Assembly (NCBI GenBank): GCA_947040475.1
Contig: CAMRBT010000026.1
Span: forward strand, 1-13,366
DNA from: an uncultured Brevinema sp.
Lineage (GTDB): Bacteria > Spirochaetota > Brevinematia > Brevinematales > Brevinemataceae
Direction: 5' to 3'
DNA length: 13,366 nt
Shown: piece after piece, positions 6,088 to 13,220 of the stretch
How the letters are laid out: the number at the start of each line of letters is the position of its first letter
Numbering within the stretch: position 1 is the first letter of the stretch
Translations under genes and position numbers: made by a program
Notes under the pieces: generated by a model
Databases searched by the model: none
What the model saw: only the letters and a program-made list of their open reading frames with translations
Told to the model about the DNA's origin: nothing

Positions 6088-6885
6088 GTGAGCACATTAT
6101 TTCAATATTCTTTTTTTAATTATGCTATAGGGATATCTATTGTTTTATCTTTGTTATTTGCTTTGGTTTCGTTTATCATTGTAACAAGAAAGCTTACCTT
6201 TTTGGCGATAGGTACAGAACACGCTGCTTTTGGTGGGGTGGGATTAGCTAATTTTTTACAAATAGATCAATTTTTTACGACGATGATTTTTTGTGCTTTT
6301 ATCACTGTTTTTGCAGGACGCTCTCATAGTAAAGTATCAGACATGGGCATAAGCATGCTCTTTTCTGGAGCTATGGCATTTGGAATGATTTTATTATCAA
6401 TAGACGGGGGTTCTTTTAATTTGCTAAGTTTTTTATTTGGTGATTTGATAGGGGTGACGGCTAGAGAGTTTTTATTTACGATAATAGCTACTATAGTGAT
6501 TTTTGCAATTGTTTTACCCAATATAAGCAAAATACTATTTATTACTTTTGATAGAGATACAGCAGAAGTTTCTGGGGTGAATGTAGATTTTTGGGATACC
6601 ATAATTTATATAATATTATCCGTTAGTATCATTCTAGGAATAAAATTAGTGGGTGTACTACTAGTAGCAGCGATGACAGTGTTGCCAGCAGCATTTGCAT
6701 TATTATGGCAAAAAACAACGACAATAACATTTATAATTTCTTTTTTATTTTCTATGCTCGTAATGATAGGTGGTATTATTTCATCTTTTTATTTAGATAT
6801 AGCTCCAGGTGCATTGATAGTATCTTTGGCGGTGATTTTGTATTTTATAGCTAGATTGATTCAAAAATTAAAGATGAATATATAG
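6088..6885 (+). CDS. ABC-3 family metal-ion permease (ZnuB/MntB/TroC-like)
   Basis: An integral membrane subunit of an ABC importer for zinc, manganese or iron. The 265-residue protein is hydrophobic throughout, with about eight or nine membrane segments. After the first segment comes RKLTFLAIGTEHAAFGGVGLA, which aligns with the family pattern where most members read LSHAAFPGVALA; the Ser is replaced by Glu. FLFGDLIGVT corresponds to the FGSILGV segment contacting the ATPase. I chose GTG at 6088 because AGGAG (6078-6082) lies 5 nt upstream. The in-frame TTG 6046 and ATG 6049 have no good ribosome binding site and fall in the inverted repeat. No ATPase or binding-protein gene is adjacent, so metal specificity cannot be read from context. 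The stop overlaps the next gene's ribosome binding site. Confidence 0.85.
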   Translation: MSTLFQYSFFNYAIGISIVLSLLFALVSFIIVTRKLTFLAIGTEHAAFGGVGLANFLQIDQFFTTMIFCAFITVFAGRSHSKVSDMGISMLFSGAMAFGMILLSIDGGSFNLLSFLFGDLIGVTAREFLFTIIATIVIFAIVLPNISKILFITFDRDTAEVSGVNVDFWDTIIYIILSVSIILGIKLVGVLLVAAMTVLPAAFALLWQKTTTITFIISFLFSMLVMIGGIISSFYLDIAPGALIVSLAVILYFIARLIQKLKMNI

Positions 6886-6893
6886 GAGTACTT

Positions 6894-7901
6894 ATGGAAT
6901 TTATATGGAACAATTTTTTATTGCTATTATTAATCATAGGATTAATTACAGGAGTGATTTTTTATATAGGTGATAGACTAACATTTTATGCAGATCAATT
7001 ATCTGTAGTTACAGGGCTATCCGGAGCATTTATTGGATTTGTATTGATAGCGATGATTACTTCTATTCCCGAAATGGTGAGTACTTTTATTTCTGTAAAA
7101 AAAGGATTGATAGGTCTTGCTGCTGGCGGGGTGTTTGGTTCTAACTTGGTGAATGTAGCTTTATTAAGCTCGGTTTTTTTGATTTTTAAAGATAAAAAGC
7201 TGAAAATAGAGAATTCTTCTATCTTCAGCTTTTTGAGTAGTTTGATTTTGTTAGGATTTTTAGGAATAGTAATAATACAAAATCCTGTTTCTGAAATGAT
7301 TCCAAATAAATATTTAGTAATCTTTATATTCATTATTATTTATAGTTTTATTATGAGACACGCTTATGATCTCAATAAGCAAGATGACACACAAGAATTA
7401 GAAGAATCAACACAAGAAAAAGAAAATATTTCTACTACTAAAACAATAGTAGCTTTTACTTTTTTTACCTTGGGGATTATAGGAATTTCTTGGGCTTTAG
7501 TGGTTGTTTGTCAACAAATGGCTCGTGTCAATGTACCTATCTATGGCAAAGCATTAGGGGAACATTTTATAGGTTCTTTAATCTTAGCAGTAGCGACTTC
7601 TATTCCAGAATTAGCTACAACCTATCAAATGGTAAGACGTGGATTTACTAGTATGGCTGTAGAGAATATCGCTGGTAGTAATATTTTTAATTTATTAGTA
7701 TTAGTATTAGCTTCATTATTTTCTACCTCTAATCTATGGACGCAAATTCCATTAAATACTCTTTACACCATATTTTTAATCTTTATTGTTAGTTTACTAA
7801 TCTGTATTGTTGGCTTGATTAAAGAATCAAAAGTGTTTACTTATATTATTTATACAGGAATTATTGTAATTTGGGTTTATTCTTTAGTACTTGTGTTTTA
7901 G
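6894..7901 (+). CDS. CaCA-family sodium/calcium antiporter-like membrane protein
   Basis: A 335-residue membrane protein of the cation/Ca2+ exchanger superfamily (YrbG-like), expected to exchange Ca2+ or a similar cation for Na+ or H+. It shows the two inverted alpha-repeats: TSIPE at residues 56-60 with FGSNLVN at 81-87, and TSIPE at 235-239 with GSNIFN at 261-266. The Glu60 and Glu239 ion-binding residues are kept. About ten membrane segments are split by an acidic hydrophilic loop at about 161-184. Both repeats depart from the usual AVGNVVGSN: the first reads AAGGVFGSN and the second AVENIAGSN. The ATG is 8 nt after the permease stop, with AGGAG overlapping that stop, so the two are translated together. 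It ends 6 nt before the converging gene, with no obvious terminator between them. Confidence 0.9.
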   Translation: MEFIWNNFLLLLLIIGLITGVIFYIGDRLTFYADQLSVVTGLSGAFIGFVLIAMITSIPEMVSTFISVKKGLIGLAAGGVFGSNLVNVALLSSVFLIFKDKKLKIENSSIFSFLSSLILLGFLGIVIIQNPVSEMIPNKYLVIFIFIIIYSFIMRHAYDLNKQDDTQELEESTQEKENISTTKTIVAFTFFTLGIIGISWALVVVCQQMARVNVPIYGKALGEHFIGSLILAVATSIPELATTYQMVRRGFTSMAVENIAGSNIFNLLVLVLASLFSTSNLWTQIPLNTLYTIFLIFIVSLLICIVGLIKESKVFTYIIYTGIIVIWVYSLVLVF

Positions 7902-7907
7902 AACTTA

Positions 7908-9011
7908 TTAAATAAAATATAAAGCCATAAAAGAAAGTACTGTTAAAATGACACCGAGAGAAACTAACAACCTTAAACTAGGATCGTTAAAAAGCTGAGA
8001 GTAGTTTTTTACTTTGCTAGCTTGGTATCTATCATTAAAATCAACTAAGGGATCAACAATACCTTCAGGGAAGTTGGGATTATAAAATTTTAATTTAATT
8101 CCTGACTCTATATTGAATTTAGTATATTGGTCTGATCTATATTTTACAAGGACATCAATACTGTTTTTTATGGAAGGACCTATTTGATCTACTGTTCCTA
8201 CAAGATAGTTGATAGTACTTTTTTCTGCATTAGAAAGATTAAAAGTTTTTATCCATTGTTTACCGTAGTCAGTATTACCATCTACTTTCATGAGGATTCT
8301 AATACCATTAGAAAGTTGGTTTGCAGGAATTCCTTCACCAGTAGGAGCTAATACAGGATGGGCAGGAATAGAAAAATCTTGATGGTGAATTCTAATAAAT
8401 GGGGTCTCTAAAACATCACTATTAGCTTGAGGGGATTCATCCAAAATACGATTTCCTTTGATAGACAAAATATCAGCACTAGATAGTTCTTCATATTGTA
8501 TTTCCATTTGAATAGCTACATTTTTATAAGATTGAGTTAGAATGTTTTCCATTTCTTTTTCTAAATTACCAAACTTTTTTTCAGAAAAGTCTTTTAACAT
8601 AGCAGACACTTTATCTGTCTCGTTAGAGAAAGCCTTAACAAGTCCTTTCTTAAAATTTTGAGTAATGGAAACAGCATATTCGCCTTTGATTTCTAGGGCA
8701 TTAAATGTTTCTTCCAAAGCGATCCAAGATTCTGTAATATCAGTAAAAAATAAGTCACTAAAGTAAGAAGCGATAATATGAGTAGAGATACAATAATTAT
8801 TTATTGCAACAGTAGTATCATTACTATCCCCACTTCCTTTGGATAATAATACAGCAAAAATACCATACATACTAGCGTTTTTGAATTTAAATTTTCCTTT
8901 GATGATTAGTGTGTCGGGGTCTTTTATCTCAAACTTATTTGTTTCTGTAGATATTACTTCTTTACTAAGTTCTTTTTGTATCTCTGGTGTATTAGAAACA
9001 GGTGTTGCCAT
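7908..9011 (-). CDS. Unknown tail-anchored membrane protein
   Basis: I do not recognise this 367-residue protein. It has no N-terminal signal; the start MATPVSNTPEIQKEL is hydrophilic. The only membrane segment is at the extreme C-terminus (about residues 346-367, ending LYFI), the layout of a tail-anchored protein whose soluble part faces the cytoplasm. The soluble part begins with an alternating, strand-like region (about 30-65), then a mostly helical middle (about 65-185), a Pro-containing region near 205-225, and a second mixed region up to the anchor. AGAGGA lies 7 nt before the ATG. It is a single gene, converging on the antiporter gene and divergent from folD. Its position offers no functional clue. 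Confidence 0.8.
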   Translation of the reverse strand: MATPVSNTPEIQKELSKEVISTETNKFEIKDPDTLIIKGKFKFKNASMYGIFAVLLSKGSGDSNDTTVAINNYCISTHIIASYFSDLFFTDITESWIALEETFNALEIKGEYAVSITQNFKKGLVKAFSNETDKVSAMLKDFSEKKFGNLEKEMENILTQSYKNVAIQMEIQYEELSSADILSIKGNRILDESPQANSDVLETPFIRIHHQDFSIPAHPVLAPTGEGIPANQLSNGIRILMKVDGNTDYGKQWIKTFNLSNAEKSTINYLVGTVDQIGPSIKNSIDVLVKYRSDQYTKFNIESGIKLKFYNPNFPEGIVDPLVDFNDRYQASKVKNYSQLFNDPSLRLLVSLGVILTVLSFMALYFI

Positions 9012-9104
9012 TTTTATATCCTCTTGTGATTTTTCGCTATATTAAATATCGGATAATCATCTTATAACATTATTATATTAATCAATTTATTTCAGGAGTT
9101 TTTA

Positions 9105-9983
9105 TTGAACCATCCTATCTTATTAAATGGTAGCATTTTATCTCAACAAAAAAATGAAGAACTCAAAAAAATCTTAAGTAATTATCCTACACTTTCTTTA
9201 GCGACAATATTAGTTGGTGACGACAAAGCTTCGCATATTTATGTGCAAGCCAAAATCAAAGCTTGTCAAAGTGTTGGCATTAATCCTGTTCCTATATTCT
9301 TATCAAAAGATACAACAGAACAAGAATTATTAGAACAGATAGAGTTGTTAAACAATGATCCTGCTATAGATGGTATTCTCGTTCAATTACCTTTGCCAAA
9401 ACATCTTGATAGCTATAAAGTATTAGAGTCTATAAATCCCAAAAAGGATGTAGATTGTTTTCATCCTTTTAATATGGGTAATTTGTCTACAGGAATTTCT
9501 AATTTTGCTCCTGCAACTTCAACAGGGATAATGATGCTTTTAGATTCCATCAAAGATCAATGGAGCTTAGAATCCAAAAATGTAGTTGTTGTGGGTGCGA
9601 GTAATATTGTTGGTAAACCAACAGCAATGCTCTTATTACAAAAAGAAGCAACGATTACTATTGCCCATAAAAAAACTAAAAATTTAAAAGAACTATGTTT
9701 GACAGCAGATTTGATAATCGTGGCAGTAGGCAAAGCTAATCTCATCACCAAAGATATGGTAAAAAAAGGTGCTGTTGTTATTGATGTGGGGATGAATAGA
9801 ATTCAAACAGAACAAGGTACGAAGTTAGTCGGTGATGTGGATTTTGAGAATGTAAAAGATCTGACATTCGCCATTACTCCTGTCCCTAAAGGGGTAGGGC
9901 CTATGACGATATCGGCGCTATTGCACAATCTTTATTTTTTATATCAACACTATCATACTAAAAATAATAATGACCTAAGATAA
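9105..9983 (+). CDS. folD: Bifunctional methylenetetrahydrofolate dehydrogenase/cyclohydrolase FolD
   Basis: FolD interconverts 5,10-methylene-, 5,10-methenyl- and 10-formyl-tetrahydrofolate in the cytoplasm, using NADP+ or NAD+. The 292-residue protein has family length. Active-site residues Tyr46 and Lys50 (YVQAK), Gln94 (ILVQLPLP) and Asp117 (KKDVD) are present, and the dinucleotide-binding loop GASNIVGKP is at 164-172. Three conserved motifs deviate: KDVDGFHP reads KDVDCFHP, PCTPxGI reads PATSTGI, and PGGVGPMT reads PKGVGPMT (261-268). The start is TTG, supported by AGGAG six nt upstream; no nearby in-frame ATG fits better. The last codons lie in a palindrome shared with dxr. Confidence 0.96.
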   Translation: MNHPILLNGSILSQQKNEELKKILSNYPTLSLATILVGDDKASHIYVQAKIKACQSVGINPVPIFLSKDTTEQELLEQIELLNNDPAIDGILVQLPLPKHLDSYKVLESINPKKDVDCFHPFNMGNLSTGISNFAPATSTGIMMLLDSIKDQWSLESKNVVVVGASNIVGKPTAMLLLQKEATITIAHKKTKNLKELCLTADLIIVAVGKANLITKDMVKKGAVVIDVGMNRIQTEQGTKLVGDVDFENVKDLTFAITPVPKGVGPMTISALLHNLYFLYQHYHTKNNNDLR

Positions 9984-9999
9984 TTTATCTTAGGTCATT
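9969..9999. terminator. Palindrome shared by the 3' ends of folD and dxr (bidirectional terminator candidate)
   Basis: AATGACCTAAGATAA (9969-9983) and its exact reverse complement (9985-9999) flank a single T, a 15-bp perfect inverted repeat. It contains the last codons and stops of both genes. Downstream on the minus strand comes TATTATTTTTAG and on the plus strand TTTCCTTTATAG, so the U-tracts are short and imperfect. Termination in both directions is likely but weaker than at a canonical site. Confidence 0.7.
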
Positions 10000-11136
10000 T
10001 CCTTTATAGGTGATTCTTTCTAAAGTGAGAATTTTGGCTTTTTTATCAGCGATTAAAATCTCTTCTATTTCTGGGTTGGTGATGTTTGGATATTCTTGGA
10101 TGATTTCTTGAAAAATATCAGGGATTTTATGAAAGGCAATATTATCTTGAAGAAATTGCTCTATGACTACTTCCATAACAGCACAAAGTACAGTTGGTAG
10201 CAATCCATCTTCTCGGGCTACTTGTCTTGATAATGCCAAGAGAGGGAATTTGTTGTAATCAGGTTCAAAAAATTCTAATGATTTTAAAGTAGGATCATAT
10301 TCTCCAAAAGGAGCTTCAAAAGGCGTTTCAGGATAAAAAAGAGCGTGTAAGGCTGGATAACGCATATCTGCTGGAGAGGCAAGTAAATGCCAATGCCCAC
10401 CTATGGTGCTAATCGCTCCATGGACAAGTGATTGAGGGTGTACTAATACTTTTATTTGATTTTCTGGTAGATCAAATAATCTCATTGCCTCGATTACTTC
10501 AAGTCCCTTATTTATCATAAGAGCACTGCCTACAGTAATACTGGCTCCCATATTCCAAGTAGGGTGCTTTAACACTTCTTTTTTGGTGATGCGTGCATCA
10601 ATATCTCTATATAAAAAAGGTCCACCAGATGCCGTAAGGACTAATTCTTTGATTTCTTGTTTTTGTTTACCTCTTATGAGGTCAAATAATGCGAGATGTT
10701 CACTATCAAGAGGGATAATAGATCCCCCATATTTTTTAGCAGATTCTTGTAAAAATTTACCACCAGAAACTAAAGCTTCTTTATTGGCGATAATTAATTT
10801 TTTACCATGATTTAGTGTTTCTAAAGCAGGAATAAATCCATTCATTCCTAATAATGCAGATACGACGGTGGGAGCATCAGAAATCTGACAAATATATTTT
10901 AACCCTTCTTCTCCATACATAAATTCTACTTTAGGAAATAAAAGAGGTAAGCTATCATGCTTTTCTTTTAACACAACATATTTTGGAGAAAATTCTTTAA
11001 TTAAAGCTACGGTTTTATCAATGTTAGACCAAGAAGTAAATCCATAGAGTGAGAATCTTTTAGGGTAAGTACGTATGATATCAAGAACAGAAGATCCCAC
11101 AGACCCAGTAGCTCCAAGTAAAATAATATTTTCCAT
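9985..11136 (-). CDS. dxr: 1-deoxy-D-xylulose 5-phosphate reductoisomerase
   Basis: Dxr (IspC) converts 1-deoxy-D-xylulose 5-phosphate to 2-C-methyl-D-erythritol 4-phosphate with NADPH and a divalent metal, the committed step of the MEP isoprenoid pathway. The 383-residue protein has the NADPH loop GATGSVGSS (residues 8-16), IANKEALVSGG (116-126), metal ligands Asp144 and Glu146 (LDSEH) and Glu213 (NKGLE), and substrate-loop residues His191, Trp194 and Met196. VHPQSLVHG (232-240) is intact. The usual ITVDSATMMNKGLE reads ITVGSALMINKGLE and the flexible loop reads NMGASI where SMGxKI is common, so it is a divergent but apparently complete enzyme. The ribosome binding site is weak (AAGAGA). It follows the secreted-propeller gene after 30 nt, suggesting one transcript. 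Confidence 0.96.
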   Translation of the reverse strand: MENIILLGATGSVGSSVLDIIRTYPKRFSLYGFTSWSNIDKTVALIKEFSPKYVVLKEKHDSLPLLFPKVEFMYGEEGLKYICQISDAPTVVSALLGMNGFIPALETLNHGKKLIIANKEALVSGGKFLQESAKKYGGSIIPLDSEHLALFDLIRGKQKQEIKELVLTASGGPFLYRDIDARITKKEVLKHPTWNMGASITVGSALMINKGLEVIEAMRLFDLPENQIKVLVHPQSLVHGAISTIGGHWHLLASPADMRYPALHALFYPETPFEAPFGEYDPTLKSLEFFEPDYNKFPLLALSRQVAREDGLLPTVLCAVMEVVIEQFLQDNIAFHKIPDIFQEIIQEYPNITNPEIEEILIADKKAKILTLERITYKGNDLR

Positions 11137-11166
11137 AGTTGTCTCTTATGCTTATAAATTTTATAA

Positions 11167-13065
11167 TTAGTTAGGAAGAAGAGTCACGCCTTTACCACTA
11201 TCATTAGAAGAATTATCACTAGCATTAATTTGTAAGAACAGTGCTTTTTTTAGAGGGATTTCAAAAGTGAAATCTTCTTTTTTAGAATCAAATATTCCGT
11301 CAACAGGCATTAATTTTACCGTTCTAGTTCCATTAATAATATAGCTAACATTTTTGATAATACTATAGGTATCACTTACAGAAAATGTAACAGATACAGA
11401 ATTAGCAGATTTTTTAATAATTAGATCACTAATAATAGGCACCTCACTGTCAAACATAATAGGAATAGAAGTATAGTCACTAGTAAGGGCTGTTGCATCA
11501 CTATTAGAAGGTCTATCACTGGCAACGATAGTGAATTTTTTATACCCAGCTGGATAAGAATCTTTATTAAAGGTAAAATTAGTTCCAGGTAGTTTTTTGT
11601 TATTTATTTTGATTTTAGGCAATCCGTCTTCAGCAAGATAAATATCATATTCTAGGGTATCTTTATTAGGATCACTAGCTATCCAATTTAACACCAATTT
11701 TTGCTTGTTTGGCTCTATATTAACAACATTAATAGAAGGTTTTATATTTATTTGAGTATAAGGAAAGGAGACTTCTTCTACATAAGGAAAAGCATCTCCA
11801 TCAGAGTTAAGAGTAGCTTTATAACGAATATAACGAGCTGCTGGTGTTGTGATTTTTTGATTTGGAGAGATCTCTTTCCAGTCTTCCCAATAATTTGGAT
11901 TTTTAGTTACACCACTTTGCACAAAAAACTGAACACTTGTTTTTGGTGGGGTAGAAACTTTAGTAGAAAAATTGCCCCATAATGCTATGTGACCAGCATC
12001 ATAAACTTCTGAAGTAAAAGAACCTGTAGGAGAAATAGTATCGTCCATAGTCCATAAAGCAGAAGAATCACTAGTTAATAACATGAGAGAATTATTAATA
12101 TTGAGTAATTCTAAAATTTTTCCTTCTCCCAATCCTGAATAGTGGGTTTTTTCTGTTACAAGATCATACACAGCATACAATCCAAATTGATCAGCACCAA
12201 TAATAACACTTTTATTAAAAATACTAACAGAAGTAAAATAAAAACCATCTAATTCATATAAAGTCTCCACAGCACCAGATAAAGAAACACTAGTTAGTTT
12301 ACTGAAAATTTGTTCTGATTGTCCAGTAGTAGGATCTTCTTCTTTAGTAATACTATGAACAATATAAAAAGTGTTATTCGTATAGGTAAACGCAGAAGCA
12401 GTACCCTCCAAAAGAGCCACAGCAATAAAACGATCATCTTGTTTTTTGTAGAGAGCTTGTTCTCCGAGTACCCATAAGGTATCATTAACATATATTCCTT
12501 GTAGGAGATGTTCTTCAGCATCGATAGGAATAGCATCGCTTAGAATGTAATTATTATATTCATAGACTTCAGCATCAAGCCCTGTCAAAATATAATAACC
12601 CCCTTTAGGATTTGGGACAATATCCCAAATATAACTATTAGATAAACTAGTATTAGAAACAATACTATGATCTTTATTAAGATGGTAAAGGGTGCTTTCT
12701 GGAGAGGCAGAAAAAAGAATGCCGTCATTTTCTGCAACAATAGAGCTAACAATAGAGTGATTAGTAGAAGAAAAAATTTCTGTTTCTTGAAAGTTTGCAT
12801 CTAGTTTTAATATTTTAGAAGCTTCTGCCGTACCAAGATAAAAAGAATTATTAATATAATCCCCTGTCCATAAGAGATGAGGTGTTTGAAAATTTTTAGT
12901 AGTGTTTTGTGATAAAGAAATCCCTTTTTCTTGAGTGACGGTGGTATTGGACAATTGCCATAACCATATATCACTAAAGGTATTATCTGTAATAAATTTA
13001 GTTTCTGTTCCAAAGCTAGTAGTGACTATTCCCATAAATAATAATAGAGAAAGAGATTTTTTCAT
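11167..13065 (-). CDS. Secreted beta-propeller and Ig/Fn3-like protein
   Basis: A 632-residue exported protein of unknown role. Residues 1-19 form a signal peptide (MKKSLSLLLFMGIVTTSFG); there is no lipobox Cys, so a periplasmic or surface location is more likely than a lipoprotein. Residues about 30-345 show repeated strand units of the kind NNSFYLGT, DGILFSASPESTLYHL and GGYYILTGLDAEVYEY, as in beta-propellers. Residues about 350-446 (FTSEVYDAG, LWGNFS, ARYIRYKATL, VEEVSFPY) match the beta-sandwich that often follows such propellers in large secreted bacterial proteins. A Fn3-like unit (about 450-530) and a final Ig-like unit (about 540-632) complete it. AAGGA precedes the ATG. It lies upstream of dxr on the same strand and divergent from the glycosyltransferase gene. 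Confidence 0.85.
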   Translation of the reverse strand: MKKSLSLLLFMGIVTTSFGTETKFITDNTFSDIWLWQLSNTTVTQEKGISLSQNTTKNFQTPHLLWTGDYINNSFYLGTAEASKILKLDANFQETEIFSSTNHSIVSSIVAENDGILFSASPESTLYHLNKDHSIVSNTSLSNSYIWDIVPNPKGGYYILTGLDAEVYEYNNYILSDAIPIDAEEHLLQGIYVNDTLWVLGEQALYKKQDDRFIAVALLEGTASAFTYTNNTFYIVHSITKEEDPTTGQSEQIFSKLTSVSLSGAVETLYELDGFYFTSVSIFNKSVIIGADQFGLYAVYDLVTEKTHYSGLGEGKILELLNINNSLMLLTSDSSALWTMDDTISPTGSFTSEVYDAGHIALWGNFSTKVSTPPKTSVQFFVQSGVTKNPNYWEDWKEISPNQKITTPAARYIRYKATLNSDGDAFPYVEEVSFPYTQINIKPSINVVNIEPNKQKLVLNWIASDPNKDTLEYDIYLAEDGLPKIKINNKKLPGTNFTFNKDSYPAGYKKFTIVASDRPSNSDATALTSDYTSIPIMFDSEVPIISDLIIKKSANSVSVTFSVSDTYSIIKNVSYIINGTRTVKLMPVDGIFDSKKEDFTFEIPLKKALFLQINASDNSSNDSGKGVTLLPN

Positions 13066-13099
13066 AAAGTTTTCCTTAGATTATGTTTGTGTGTTTATT

Positions 13100-13128
13100 A
13101 GTATAACTTGAAATTTTATTAATTTCAA
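13100..13128 (-). promoter_or_regulatory. Promoter of the secreted-propeller gene (and probably dxr)
   Basis: On the minus strand TTGAAA (13123-13128) and TATACT (13100-13105), each five of six to consensus, are spaced by 17 nt, giving a start near 13093 and a leader of about 28 nt. The -35 box lies in the left arm of the inverted repeat at 13118-13160. Confidence 0.55.
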
Positions 13129-13160
13129 CTATATCTAGATATTATATAGTTGAGATTAAT
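13118..13160. promoter_or_regulatory. Large inverted repeat between divergent promoters (operator candidate)
   Basis: ATTAATTTCAACTATAT (13118-13134) and ATATAGTTGAGATTAAT (13144-13160) are inverted copies with one mismatch in 17 and a 9-nt centre. The -35 box of the leftward promoter lies in one arm and that of the rightward promoter in the other, so a protein bound here would cover both. The inner 12 bp at 13131-13142 are themselves palindromic. Confidence 0.5.
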
Positions 13161-13178
13161 GTATATTTTTTGTATAAT
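13150..13178 (+). promoter_or_regulatory. Promoter of the glycosyltransferase gene
   Basis: TTGAGA (13150-13155, five of six) and a perfect TATAAT (13173-13178) are spaced by 17 nt, giving a start near 13185. The leader of about 36 nt holds GGAG at 13211-13214. Confidence 0.6.
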
Positions 13179-13220
13179 AATAAATAAGATTTTATACAAA
13201 TACAATTAATGGAGCAAAAT

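Noticed and set aside
7880..7930. Terminator between the antiporter gene and the converging 367-residue protein gene
   Set aside because: I found no compact stem with a T-tract; the only complementary words (AGTACTT and its partner) are about 50 nt apart.
9594..9620. Ala in the FolD dinucleotide loop GASNIVGKP where many homologues have GRS, as a possible switch of cofactor
   Set aside because: Escherichia coli FolD also has GASNIVG and uses NADP+, so this residue alone says nothing unusual.
12294..13013. Minus-strand frames within the secreted-propeller gene that translate to hydrophobic small proteins
   Set aside because: They are out-of-frame readings of the AT-rich propeller gene, with no ribosome binding sites or family resemblance.
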